Positions 22,892 through 34,892 of a DNA stretch of 64,000 bases are shown in pieces. Numbering within the stretch: position 1 is the first letter of the stretch; every line of letters starts with the position of its first letter. Source of the DNA: Adenophora triphylla var. japonica (lineage: Eukaryota; Streptophyta; Magnoliopsida; Asterales; Campanulaceae); the NCBI GenBank assembly GCA_022495995.1, contig JAFEMH010002447.1, forward strand, positions 62,001 to 126,000. The letters run 5' to 3'. The translations under genes and the position numbers were made by a program. The notes below the pieces were generated by a model that had not been told where the DNA came from, did no database searches, and saw only the letters and a program-made list of their open reading frames with translations.

Positions 22892-24985
22892 ATGGCTTGT
22901 GATCCTGCTAATCCTAATCAAAAAAGATTACCGGTTTTAGATGGTTCAAATTATGCTTATTGAAAGATTCGTCTTCGCTCGCATATCAAATCAATTGATC
23001 TTCGAGCTTGGCGATCTGTTTTAAATGGTTATTCTCTTCCATAACTCCTTCCAGATGAAGATGGTGACGTTCAAGCCAAACCTGAATCGGAATGGACAAT
23101 TGAAGAAAATAATATTGCTACTTTCAATGAAAAGACACTAAATGCTATCTATGAATGGGTTGACATGCATATGTTTAAACTCATTCAAAATAGTTCCACT
23201 GCAAAAGATGCTTAGGATACTTTACAAAGATTTTGTGAAGGAGATGGTAGTGTCCGAAAAACAAAGCTTAGAGGTCTTACTAGTAAATTTGAAAGATTAA
23301 GAATGGGCGAAAACGAAGATATTACTTCTTATTTTGAAAAGTTGATTAATATTTCAAATGCCTGTCAAGTATTAGGAGAACCTTTTACAAATAAACAACT
23401 TGTTTCAAAATCCATTCGTACTCTTCCCGAACGTTTTAACATTAATGTTTCGGCCATTGAAGAGGCCCATAATCTTTCAACAATGAACATTAATTCCTTG
23501 ATGAGCATTTTGAAAATTTTTGAAATGAATTTTAATGAGCAAATCGAGGCTTCTAAAGGCAAAAATATTGCCTTAAAAGTTGAATCTTCGGACACATGTG
23601 TGGATGATGAAGATGAAGCTTTCGAGGAGTTAGATGAGAATACTAGTGTAGCTTTAATTGCAAAGAAATATAACTCCATGCTAAGGAAATTTAACAATGT
23701 GCAGGTAAAAGCTAAGGACCAACCAGCCAAAATGCCTAGTTTTGGGCCAAGAAGAACTCCTCCTCCGAACCAAAAAGACACGGAACTAAGGAGAGCTTTT
23801 TATGAAAAGTCCCAGGCTGACCCCAAACACATTGAATCTATTCAATGCCACGCTTGTTCCGATTGGGGTCATAAATGTGCTAATACCTTGAGGAAGGCGG
23901 AAAAAAATATGTGGGTGTCTCTTAGTGATGGAAAGGAGGAAGGAACGGAGAAAGATGAAAAGGTCGAGCAATTGGTTATGTTGGCCACTATAGAGGAGAT
24001 GCCTTCGATAGAAGGTGTTGCCTCAAGTGTTGTCCAGAATATGACAACACCTGTCACAACACTTGTGACTTCTTCAGAAAGTGTTGCCTCAAGTGTCACC
24101 GAGGAAATGGCAACACTTGACACGACACTCAACATGTATGATTCATTAAATCCTTCTAATGATATATGCTTTCATGGTTCTATTAACTTTAATACTGATG
24201 ATTCATTAGAAAATGAGCTCGAAAATGTAGAATTTATTAATGAATTAAAAAGTCTCTATAAGTCTCTCCTCGTAGAATGGAAAAAGGAGAATAAGATGGT
24301 GATATTCTTGACAAAGAAAAATCATGATCTTAAAGACTCCTTGACTCGGCTAGAGTTTCAACTCACTAGGAAGGATTTGGATCTTGATAAAATCAAGGCC
24401 AAACTCAAACTAGCCGAATCAACCTTCAAAAAACTCAACACGAGTTCATCCAAATTGGATGAAATACTCAACTTGAGTAAGCCTCTTAAAGCTGGTCTTG
24501 GGTTCCAAGAATCACTAGAAAATATTACTTCTTCCTTGTTTGATGTTGAAACAAAAACTCATTTTGTAAAAGAACAAGTCAAGGAAAAGGGTAGTTATTC
24601 TAGTGATACTTCTTGTCAACCCATTGAGTGTGAATACTGTCACAAACCTAGACATAAAAAATCAGATTGCTTTATTCTTCAAAAGAAAATGTCCAGTTTG
24701 CAAGTGTTGTCTCAAGTGTCGTCAAATTCTCAGGACAACACTCAAGACAACACTAGTGGACAGAAGTTCAGATTTTCAAAAAAGACTTGGTTACCCAAAG
24801 AAAAACTGAAATGCTATGTTGTGTACACTGCTTTAAGGACTAACGTTTTAGGTGCTTGGTACTTTGATAGTGGGTGTTCACGTCATATGACGGGAACAAG
24901 ATCATTCTTAACAGAGTACCAACCTATTCAAGGAGGCTCAGTAACCTATGGAGGTGGAGGCAAGAGTGAAATAATAGGAAAATGA
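22892..24985 (+). pseudogene. TE4 gag and protease
   Basis: The frame starts at ATG 22892 and has three early stops (TGA near 22962, TAA near 23043, TAG near 23214), then stays open from 23303 to 24985. It encodes a copia gag of the UBN2 type (SKFERLRMGENEDITSYFEK), a coiled-coil region, and a degenerate then a good knuckle (CEYCHKPRHKKSDC, about 24629-24670). The protease active site (AWYFDSGCSRHMTG) lies near 24853. Two of the early stops are at positions where related proteins have Trp, fitting G-to-A changes. A stop and frame change at about 24983 separate it from integrase. Confidence 0.87.
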
Positions 24986-26850
24986 AGACTGGATATTATT
25001 GGTTTTCCTCCATTAAAAAATGTATCGTAGATGGTCTACTTGCTAATTTAATTAGCATTAGCCAATTATGTGATGACAATTTGGAGGTAAAATTCAATAA
25101 AAATACCTGTGAAGTGTTTGAAAATACTAACTTTTGTGTCATGACTGGAACAAGATCGAGTGATAATTTCTACCTTGTTGGTAATAAACAAGTGTGCAAT
25201 TTGACAAAACTTGATGACATAAGATTATGGCATCAAAAGTTAGGTCATTCTCATTATAGGAATCTTGAGAAAATTATCAAACTCAATGCGGTCAAAGGTG
25301 TCCCTAAATTAAACCTCAAAGACACCATGTTGTGTGGTGACTGCCAAAAAGGTAAGCAGACTCGTGTTGCTCACAGTGTTGGACAACACAATGAGCAACA
25401 CTCAGGAACAACACATTGTTGTCAGCTTTTACATATGGACTTGATGGGTCCTATTGAGGTTGAAAGCTTGGGAGTTAAGAAGTACGTTTATGTTATAGTT
25501 GATGATTTTTCTAGGTTTACATGGGTCTATTTTTTAAGAGAAAAATCTGAAACTTTTGATAAATTTAAACACTTATTTTCCAAAATCAAAAACATGTTTT
25601 GTTCACCTATTTTTCGAATAAGGTCAGATCATGGTAGAGAGTTTGAAAACATCTCCTTCTCTACATTTTGTAGTAAAAAGGGGATACACCATGATTTTTC
25701 AGTACCCATAACACCACAACAAAATGGTGCTGCTGAAAGGAAAAATAGGACTTTGTTGAAGATGGCTCGTGTTATGCTAATTGCTAGAAATATTTCTAAA
25801 GGTTTTTTGGCAGAAGCATTAAACACAGCATGTCACACTACGAATAGAGTTTTCTTAAGACCCGGTAACACTATGACACCCTATGAGATTTTAAATGGTA
25901 AGAAATCTACAGTTCACTATTTCCACATTTTTGGGTGTTTGTGTTATATTTTAAATGATCGGGAAAACATAGGAAAACTAGATTCAAAGAGTGACAAAGC
26001 TATCTTTCTTGGCTACTCTCAAAACAGTCATGCTTATCGAGTCTATAATTTGAGGTTAAAAGTGATTCAAGAATCGATAAATATTGAATTTAACGATTAC
26101 TTGAGTGCCACAGGTGAACCAGCCGAAGATATACCTCTGACATTGCTGGAAGAAGTTGAACAATGTGCTGGAACAAAAACTGGTTCAACCAGTACAGCCA
26201 CAGATTCAGGTGTTGCCCCAAGTGTTGCCCCTGAAATGGCAACACATGAGGCAATACTGGAGGGTAAAACAGTGGCTGGAAATGCTGAAAGTAGTGACTC
26301 AGAAGAAGAAGAAGATGGGTTGGTGTACCATCAAGGCAGGAGAGATCTCCCAGCATGAATTAGAAATTATCATCCCATTACTCAGGTAATTGGTGATGTT
26401 AATGAAGGGGTTCGAATAATAAATAAAGAGCCGGTTGACTATAGAGATATGGTAAGGTATGTGTGTATGTCCTCCACATATCCCAAGGTAAAACACTCCT
26501 GTTTTGTTTATGCTCTTGAACCTAAGAATGTGATTGAGGCTTTAAAGGATAATTTCTGGATATAAGCTATGCAAGAAGAGCTTGAACAATTTACCCGGAA
26601 TGAGGTTTGGTGTTTAGTTCCACGTCCTTTACATACAAATATAATTGGAACTAAATGGATTTACAAAAACAAATATGATGAATTGGGTAACATTGTTCGT
26701 AATAAAGCTCATCTTGTGGCTCAAGGCTATACACAAGTGGAAGGAATCGACTTTGACGAAACCTTTGCACCAGTGGCTAGAATTGAGTCAATAAGACTTC
26801 TTCTTGCTACAGCTTGCTATCTCAAAACCACATTACACCAAATGGATGTT
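24982..26850 (+). pseudogene. TE4 integrase and N-terminal reverse transcriptase
   Basis: The open block 24982-26358 carries the pre-integrase zinc motif (LWHQKLGHSHYRNLEK, CGDCQKGKQTR), the integrase core (DDFSRFTWVYFL, RSDHGREFEN, QQNGAAERKNRTLLKM) and an acidic linker. A TGA at 26356-26358 and a TAA near 26565 precede the RT start (GTKWIYKNKYDELGNI, VAQGYTQVEGIDF). RT is cut at 26850 by the TE5 LTR before the catalytic YVDD. Integrase is otherwise complete in its motifs. The linker and the segment before the integrase core are unusually rich in GTGTTG-type DNA words. Confidence 0.9.
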
Positions 26851-27820
26851 TGTAGACACCCCATTCTGAACCCATCGGATCACATTTATACCGCTCTAAG
26901 TCTCGCTTTGAGTCAAGAAGTAGAAATCCACCATTTCGTCATGTTTCGTTAAGTTTTGACTAACCACCGTTAGTTTGGGACTAAACTGCATACGAAATAA
27001 TGAGGGAAGGGCAGAATTGTCCACATACTGCATTATCTCACGCGGAATACCGTGTCTCGCGCGAGATAAAGGTGTTCTGCAGAATGCAGATAGCAGTTTC
27101 CTCGTCGATTTCAACCTCTTTCGGGATAAAACTTCATCCATCCGGCCAACCAATGAATTTTGGAGTATGGAACCTTCTCAAGGTGTTTGATCTCATCTTC
27201 AACACCTCTCCAACACCTATAAATACCTGAAGACTTTCAGTATTTCAAAGGTCCACAATCCCAACAATCCCCCTACATTTACTGGTTTCTCTCCTTTAAA
27301 GATTCCTGTAAATCACCCCTAAAATCATCTAAAATTTTGTTTGTGTCAAGATCCGAGTCAAGGACTGAGGCGAAGCTCTGTCCGTGTCAAGATTCGACTC
27401 TAAACTTGAGTCGAAACTCTGCCCGAATAACCTCACGCAAGGTAACCTCTATTTCCTTTCTAATTGATTGTTAGAGTGGTATAAATACATAGAATCTAGG
27501 ATCGGCCTAGAGCCTCCCTAAATCATGGGGATGGTCTCGAAACAATCGATCCTACATTCCGTTTAACCCCGTTAAATGGATCTTTACTTTATTATTTATT
27601 TTGAAATCTTCTTCTTTTTGAAAACCTCTCTTTTCTTTAGCAAGACCGATCTCCGGATTGGGTGGAATGGGTGCTCCTTGACCTTCCCATTCCATAATGT
27701 AAGCCCCGAACCCAAAAATCTCTTTCAAAAATGGTTTTTCTATGTTTCCAAATGAATAATATAGGTGGCGACTCAAAAGATGTTCAAAAAAGGGTAGAAA
27801 GAAATCCGCGCATCGCTACA
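26851..27820 (+). repeat. TE5 5' LTR (970 bp)
   Basis: It starts TGTAGACACCCCATTCTG and ends GCATCGCTACA. The minus strand of TE7 (56415-57478) is clearly the same family, with the same ends and similar U3 and U5. A TATA box CTATAAATA lies at 27218-27225. PBS-like GTGGCGACTC lies inside U5 at 27765-27774. Confidence 0.92.
27055..27225 (+). promoter_or_regulatory. TE5 LTR promoter: CpG palindrome and TATA box
   Basis: TCTCGCGCGAGA, a perfect 12-bp palindrome, is at 27055-27066, with a related half-site TATCTCACGCGGAATA about 20 bp before it. The TATA box CTATAAATA follows at 27218-27225, about 150 bp downstream. The same palindrome recurs at 28936-28947 in the leader and at 36553-36564 near the antisense gene. 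Confidence 0.7.
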
Positions 27821-27821
27821 G

Positions 27822-27839
27822 TGGCGACTCCGCTGGGGA
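27822..27839 (+). promoter_or_regulatory. TE5 primer binding site
   Basis: TGGCGACTCCGCTGGGGA begins one base after the LTR. It is the Tat-type site also used by TE1 and TE6. Confidence 0.88.
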
Positions 27840-29088
27840 CAATTAATTAAGAGGCTTAAACTTGCGTCAAAATTAAAAGAGAGGTTTTCAAAAAAAAATA
27901 ATAAATAAATTCATTTTTTGCTCCAGATCAGGCATACTCGCACGAGATATCTTATCCCACGCGAGATATCGCTTCGGCAATCTGGTGTCTTCTGGTTTTC
28001 CTTGTTCATCTCAAAGTCCAAGACAAAGATCGAACACGCAAGGGGGATCCCAGAATTCATTATCTGCAGAGTTCCTTCATCTTAAGGCCTCCCTTAAGAT
28101 TTCGAACTCGAATCCGTATTTTAGTTTAAATAATTGATTGTTATTTATAAAATGGGTGTGATAGGGTTTTATTTTATTAATGTTCGGTCCATTGGGAATT
28201 CGGGAGTTGTAATTAATTTATTCATCTCTCTCTCTCTCATTATTTGGAACTACGATGGGCTGAGTCTTCCTAAATTGGGAGAAACGTAGGCAACCATTGG
28301 GTGCGGCCACTATTTGTTTTTCTTTTATTCTTCAAAAAAAAATCTCTATTTTTATCTATCACCTAGATTGACTATCACACACGCGCACTCATTCTATATC
28401 TGTCATTGCACTGCATACCATCTATAAACTCGAGACCCACACTAAGGACGGATGACGGTAACCACCTAGTCGCCGGTCTCTCCGAAGTTGGATCATCCCA
28501 CTCCGCGTAATCAATCAACCTAGATTGTCATATCACGGGGAGTCTAGCCTTCCAGCCCTGCATCACCACATTTTTATGTAGATTGTCCTTTTAGGATTAC
28601 TCCGTGACCGATCGTTTGACTCGGTGATCTTTTCTTGATTTTGACCAAAATAAAGTCATGTAAAATTGACAATAAAGAAGGACTCGGAAAAGTCCCTGAG
28701 AAAAAGTCCCATCGGAATGACCCTTTCGGATCTCCCTTTAAAAAGAAAAAATAATATATATCCTTCAAAAATCAATCTTACATGGCTTTGTTTTACAAAA
28801 ATCGGACTGATTGCTTAGTCGTTAGGTTCTGATAAAGGCCTTAGAAACCCCTCAAAACAGATTCTCCGTTCCGACCAAAATTTAGGTCTAATAAAAATCG
28901 AATTTCCGTGTGATTGTCTCGTGCGTGAATACATGTCTCGCGCGAGATAAGGCCCATGTTTGGTATGTTTGAGCCTAAACCATTTAAGCCTGCTTCCGAC
29001 TCGTTGGGGCTAGATATGATCCTGACATCATCTCTGCATCTCTTCTGTCAGTTTTCCGAAGCTACTCAACTTCAAGACTCCCAACACA
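27840..29088 (+). other. TE5 untranslated leader
   Basis: No gene is seen. Variants of the family palindrome lie near 27936-27948 and 27957-27969, and a perfect TCTCGCGCGAGA lies at 28936-28947. A short CT microsatellite is at about 28227-28240. Confidence 0.65.
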
Positions 29089-29894
29089 ATGTCTATCGAA
29101 AAGCACGTCAGCACCAAGAAGGACCTTGAACAACAAACTCTACAAGATTTGACCAAGTCCCTTGTCGCTGAAATGGAACATGTGGGATGTTGGAGAGAAG
29201 CTTTTGATGTGCCTACCACCCGTATTGCTAGAGATTTCTGGAAGATGGAAAGTGGCTCCGACAGCGGGCAATCATCTGTGCAAGAAGAGCTAAGTGACAT
29301 CAAGGCTTAACTCGCCAAAGCCCTGCAGTAAATTGACAACAACGATGCATGGCACAACTTTGAAGAATCCATCCAAGTTGACAAGACAAAGATGCTGATT
29401 GAAGAACTTGAAGAGGTCAAGAGAGAACTCGAGGCTATGACCCAAAAGTGTATCACTCTCGAAGCCCACATTGAAGATGACATTGATGAGAGGGTCAAGT
29501 ATTGCCTCAATACTCTTTACCGTGACCTCAAGAGCAAATGGAAGCAGAATATCAGTCTCGCCACAACGTCTTTGTACAACACTACGAGAACCATATTCGA
29601 GACCTCCACAATCAAATGGCTAAGCGAAGGAAGGGTAGGATCTTCTCCGACATTGGAAGGATCTCTCTCGGTCATCTCTTCAGAAGTCTTCACAAGGATG
29701 GAAAGATGAAGCCAATGGAAGGTTACATACCCAAGAGAGAAGGACGAGCTTCACACCTCTACTGCTACTACCATCAATGCCATGGCCACCATACCGATGA
29801 TTGTTTCAACCTAAAGAATGCAATCCAATATTTAATTGACAGTGGTCTCGTCAAAATCGCTCCTAGCGGAGGTGCCATAAGTTGGAAGAGTTAG
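29089..29894 (+). pseudogene. TE5 gag remnant: coiled coil and zinc knuckle, no capsid core
   Basis: The frame from ATG 29089 (MSIEKHVSTKKDLEQQ) has two TAA stops near 29310 and 29330. It then continues as a charged coiled coil (KTKMLIEELEEVKRELEAM) and shifts frame near 29600 into the knuckle CYYHQCHGHHTDDC (about 29760-29805), ending at 29894. The capsid domain seen in TE1 (ALTWFLAL, FYKRW) is missing, as is the usual spacer before protease. Either a large internal deletion or a reduced, non-autonomous gag explains this. Confidence 0.7.
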
Positions 29895-30148
29895 AGGAAT
29901 GAAATCTTTTTTTTTCCTTTCAGTCATTTACTTTTATTTGCAAAAGAAACAATTAGTAGCCTAGTTTAGTTTGGGTACTACTTGCCTAAAATTCTCATTT
30001 GTGAGCAAGAGTACCAAGTTTGCTTTTCAATAATAGTTAGTCAGTATTTTCATTTTCAAATTCTGATTACTTATTTCTACCGCAAAAGTGAAACTTAAAC
30101 GATTACTCCAAGGCACTTCGGTTTTCTGGAAACCTTCCTGTTTGGAGA

Positions 30149-30541
30149 ATGATGCAAGCAAAAGGATACTTCCCTGGCTTGGGACTTGGAAAACACTTGC
30201 AAGGGATAACGGAACCACCACCGGTTCCCCCACCACACACGAAGCATGGCCTAGGATACATCATTTCCATCCACGATGGAGATGACGAAGAAGAGTGGGA
30301 CTTCACTCAAGTCAAGTGGGAAGGAACCGCATACAAAGGCCACAATGACCTAAAGGTCAAAGATTGCAACCTCAAGCCATATCGAAAGACACTCAATGGC
30401 TACTTCGTCAGGGAAGGGGAAAACATCCCATACTTTATCTTTTCAGAACCATGGACTGACGATAAAGGAAAGCGCCAACCTGGTTTGATATCTTCAGCGA
30501 CTGCGACGCTTCACCAAATGAAACAGAAACCGTCTCACTAA
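30149..30541 (+). pseudogene. TE5 G-patch-like linker
   Basis: The block opens with YFPGLGLGKHLQG, matching the G-patch-like motif that follows protease in TE1 and TE6. Next come PPPVPPPHTKHGLGYI and an acidic tail. The aspartic protease that should precede it is absent: only about 250 bp of non-coding sequence separate it from the gag remnant. It ends at a TAA just before the RT block. Confidence 0.7.
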
Positions 30542-30552
30542 TTCGTAAATAT

Positions 30553-32754
30553 TTGTGGGGCGCGAGGGCAAAAATGACCAGCAAATGGGACTTTGTGTTG
30601 GGAGAAGACGTGCTGCGACAGTTTGAAGACCAGTGCCGGTTAGAAGACAGCCAGATCCATGCAATCTCCAAGGGGGATGCTCCAACTATTGATTACACAA
30701 GGCTAATACAGAAATGTGATGATCCAATTCTAAACTGGCACGTCACCGGAGGACCAGTTGTTGATGAAGACTTCATGATCAAAGAGCTTGGTTGTTCTCC
30801 CCATCCCCGCAGGAAGATAGGCTCTGTAACTTTCACATTAGAAGCAGGCTCCCCCTCTGATGAACTCACTCAAGAGGAAATCGAGGTGGTGGCCGAACAT
30901 GTATTCCCTTACTTCCTTAATGAAAACTTTGATCTTTCCGAGTACCCTGAGATTGCTAACATCGTGAATGATGAATTAACTAATAATAATCAATATAACG
31001 GACACGTTAATAATGAATCATACGATGAGATAGATCAAGAAAACGAACAAATTTTAAAAGAATTAGCAAAGCAAGTAGGTCGTTGTGGAAAGAATGGCCC
31101 TGTTGACAACGAGGATATGAAAACGGTTAATCTCGAGACAATAGAAGACCCCAAAGAAACAAAGATCGGCAGCTTCTTCAAGGGGGAAGACAGAGAAACC
31201 TTGACGCAGCTCCTCAAAGAATATGTCGACGTCTTTGCTTGGTCCTACAAAGATATGCCTGGGTTGAATCAGTCAATTGTGGAACACAAGATACCGCTGC
31301 TACCCAACGCTAAGCTAGTCAAACAGAAACTGCGCAGAATCAAGCCAGAATGGTCAATGCAAGTAAAAGAGGAAATCATGAAACTCTTGAACGTAGGGTT
31401 TATCAAAGTGATCGAGTATCCGGAATGGCTAGCAAACACGGTACAAGTAGCCAAGTCGAATGGGAAAGTACGAGTCTGTGTCGACTTCAGAGACTTGAAC
31501 AAAGCATCCCCTAAAGATGACTTCCCACTACCAAACATAGACATGTTGGTCGACGCCACAACAACATACGAAGTCCGCTCATTCGTCGATGGCTTCGCAG
31601 GGTATAATCAAATCCTCATGGCAGAGGAGGATCAGCACAAAATGGCATTCACCACGCCGTGGGGGACGTTCTGTTACACGGTCATGCCATTTGGTCTCAA
31701 GAATGCTGGGGCTACTTATCAAAGGGCAGTCATGACACTATTCCATGACATGATCCATAAAGAAATAGAGGTGTACGTGGACGACATGATTGTCCACTCA
31801 AAAGGGACAGATGGTCAGCACTTCAGAGATCTCAGAAAATTCTTCAATCGACTGAGTCAACACAAGATGAGGCTCAACCCCGCAAAATGCTCATTCGGAG
31901 TGGTAAAAGGGAAAGTCTTAGGGTACATGGTCACCAAGCGCGTCATAGAAGCAGACCCCATCAAGATAAAGGCCATCATAGACATGCCTCCCCCCAGAAC
32001 GCAGAAAGAAGTAAAGGGATTCATGGGCAGACTCCAGTATATCAGTCGATTCATCAATCAACTGACTACAATGTGCGACCCTATCTTCAAGCTACTTAAG
32101 AAATATGCACCTCAAGAGTGGACCGAGGAATGTCAAGAAGCATTCGAGGAAGTTAAGCATTACTTAACTTCCCCACCCATCCTGGTTCCACCACACAAGG
32201 AAAAGCCCTTAAAGCTATACCTCACGGTTACTGACAACGCGCTAGGGGCTATGCTCGCTCAAGAACAGCCTGCTTCACACACAGAGAATGCCATCTACTT
32301 TGTCAGCCGCAGATTCCAAGGCAGCGAGATCAACTACTCTCCACTCGACAAATCTTGTGCTGCTTTTGTTTGGGTATCACAAAGGCTAAAGCACTATATG
32401 GAAGCCTTCCTGGTTCATCTCATTGCAAGAATGGATCCCTTGAAGTATATCCTTGACAAATCAAATTTGTCTTTGAGACTGGCTAAATGGTACTTCATGC
32501 TCGCGAGATATGATATCACTTACGTCACTCAGGAATCCATCAGGGGGAGTGTATTCGTAGATCAGTTGGCCGAATTTCCTTGTGACGAAGCGAAGGGGGA
32601 AGACTCGCGATTCCCTAATGAAGACATCATGAGTATAGAAGACGAAAATAAGTGGCAATTATTTTTCGATGGCGTAGCCAACAAGAGAGGGTTCGGCATT
32701 GGAATGTTGTTGGTAAACCCTGACGACCTATACTCCACTAGCAATACGTCTTGA
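30553..32754 (+). pseudogene. TE5 reverse transcriptase and RNase H
   Basis: A 733-codon open block contains an acidic spacer, RT (VCVDFRDLNKASPKDDFPLP, then YVDDM near 31774-31788), RNase H (LGAMLAQEQ, NYSPLDKSCAAFVW) and the first part of the second RNase H (LFFDGVANKRGFGIGMLL). The RT and first RNase H are fully open and keep their catalytic motifs. A one-base frame change near 32735 cuts the second RNase H. The ATG at 30553 is simply the first Met of the block, as the polyprotein should start upstream in gag. Confidence 0.9.
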
Positions 32755-34417
32755 CTTTGACGCCACCAACAACACCGCAGAATATGAGGCTTGTATAGCG
32801 GGGCTTGAAGCAGCCCTAGAACGCAACGTGACCGAACTTGAGGTATTTGGGGACTCCCAGTTAATCATCAATCAGACACTGAAGAAGTGGAGGATCCAAG
32901 ATCCAACCCTTCAAAGATACAGTGCCCACCTCCAAGAGTTGGCATAACAATTTCAGGATATCTCGTTCCACTATCTTCCTAGAGACAAAAATCGGTTTGC
33001 AGACGCATTGGCTACACTCGCTTCCTTGGTCGAAATCCCTAAAGGAAAGGCAGTCAAACCCTTCAAAATAACACGGCGTTCAACTCCTGCCTACTGCGCT
33101 GTTATAGATCGCCATGACTGCAAAGACAAATGGTTATCCGAATGTGCCATCGTTGAGGGCTACGAAGAGAAACCGTGGTACCATGATATTTGGCATTTCA
33201 TCCTAGATGGAACCATCCCACCTGAGACAGACCAGAAGACTCAGATCGCCCTTAAGAGGCTGGCCGCTAATTATTCCATCATTGCTGGTCGTCTATTCAA
33301 GAAGCATTCCCAAGGAAACCTCCTTTGCGCCACCGAAGAAGAGGCCCAAGAAATAATGGACCATGTTCATCAAGGTATATGTGGAACCCACATGAGCGGA
33401 AACATGCTCGCCAAAAAGATCATCAGACAAGGGTACTTTTGGCTAACCATGGAAGCCGACTCTACCAGAATGGTCAAGAAATGCCATAAGTGTCAGATGC
33501 ACGCCAACCTTCAGCACGCACCGCCTTTCTTGCAGTACCCTATGAATTCTCCTTGGCCGTTCTCGACATGGGGAATAGATGTGATTGGAAAGGTCACACC
33601 CACAGGAACCAATGGACACTGCTTCGTCCTAGTAGCCATAGACTATTTCACTAAATGGGTCGAGGCCGCCTCCTACAAAGTTTTGAATGCCAGAAAGGTT
33701 GCAGAATTCATCAAACACAACATCATCTGCCGATACGGGGTCCCGCAAGAGATGATATCCGATAATGGCTCAAACTTCGAGAAAGAAACCGATCGTCTCC
33801 TAACCGAGTATAAAATCACAAGGCACAAGTCATCCCCTTAAAGGCCTCAGACGAATGGAGCAGTTGAAGCCGCAAACAAGACAATCGAAACCATCATCAG
33901 AAAAATGGCAATCACAGGGAAAGACTGGCCCGACAAGTTACCCTTCGCGCTGTGGGGATACCCCACATCAGTCCGAACAGCTACAGGAGAGACTCCCTAC
34001 GCCCTCACATTCGGAATGGAGGCTGTCTTGCCAATAGAACTGGAAATACCATCAGTAAGGGTTCTCCAAGAAAACCAAGTGAACGAAGTCGACTGGCTAG
34101 AGAGCAGATACGAAGAGTTAGCCTTGCTAGATGAAAGGAGGCTGAAAGCAGCCGAGCACACTCAAGCTTACCAAAGAAGAATGGCAAGAGCTTTCAACAA
34201 AAAGGTCAAGACAAGGAATATCAGAGTGGGCGACCTGGTTCTCCGCGAGCATCGTCATAGACCTTTCAACCCGCTACCCAAGTGGGGACCAGGATGGATA
34301 GGACCCTACATCGTAAAGAAGATATTCTTTGGGGGAGCCCTTCAGCTGGTAGACTTAGACGAAGATCAGCTACCGAAGCCAGTCAACATGGACAAACTCA
34401 AGAAATACTTCGCGTGA
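32755..34417 (+). pseudogene. TE5 second RNase H end and integrase
   Basis: After the frameshift the second RNase H continues (NNTAEYEACIAGLEAALE, FGDSQLIINQ). A TAA at 32945-32947 interrupts it. Integrase follows: a zinc motif (HVHQGICGTH, CHKCQMH), then the core with Asp in WGIDVIG, Asp in ISDNGSNFE and Glu in GAVEAANK. A TAA at 33839-33841 sits between the second Asp and the Glu. The C-terminal domain ends at 34417 (PVNMDKLKKYFA). All catalytic residues are kept, so only three lesions kill this half of pol. Confidence 0.9.
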
Positions 34418-34892
34418 CTTGGCCTCTCAAAAGAAAAACGCTCGTTAGGTTGAAAATCCCGAAGGGGACGGCCTAGGCAAAAATTAGAGCTTGCACAAGA
34501 AAAGAAGCCCGCTAGATTGAAAACCCAAAAGGGTGGTCTAGGCAAAAGAAAGGGTGTGCATAAAAAAATGGAAGAAGGAGGCCTTGTCCCGCGCGAGATT
34601 ACTTTTCGGCCTGAAACCGTATTTTGTCCTTTTTCTCTCAAAAATGAACTACGTTAGACCTGAGCCTCTTATCTAATTGCTGTAAAAGAGGAACGTAGGC
34701 AGCCTTCGGGTTCGGTTTAATCTAATAAATAAATCTAATCTTGTCCTTTTATTAATCAAATGCATTTTATTAATGACAAAAGGGAAATCCTAACCACAAC
34801 GACTAATATGCTAAGCTAACAATCTTGAAAAAAAATACTAATAAAATAAAACTATCGATCTATCAAAGCAATCTCTTGGTACACCTTAAGAT
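34418..34892. other. TE5 spacer between integrase and antisense gene
   Basis: This is non-coding. It contains two GGCCTAGGCAAAA or GGTCTAGGCAAAA words about 70 bp apart and another variant of the family palindrome (TCCCGCGCGAGA near 34587-34598). It is the convergent 3' end region between sense pol and the antisense gene. Confidence 0.55.

Larger units (their letters stand above)
21899..26850 (+). mobile_element. TE4: Sirevirus-like Ty1/copia element, interrupted by TE5
   Basis: A probable 5' LTR (21899-22839), an initiator-Met-type primer site, gag, protease, integrase and the start of RT are present on the plus strand. The sequence stops inside RT, right after the peptide LHQMDV, where the TE5 LTR begins. 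The rest of RT, RNase H and the 3' LTR must lie beyond TE5, outside this window. The long gag, integrase and RT peptides resemble Sireviruses; that lineage call is from recognition only. Confidence 0.85.
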
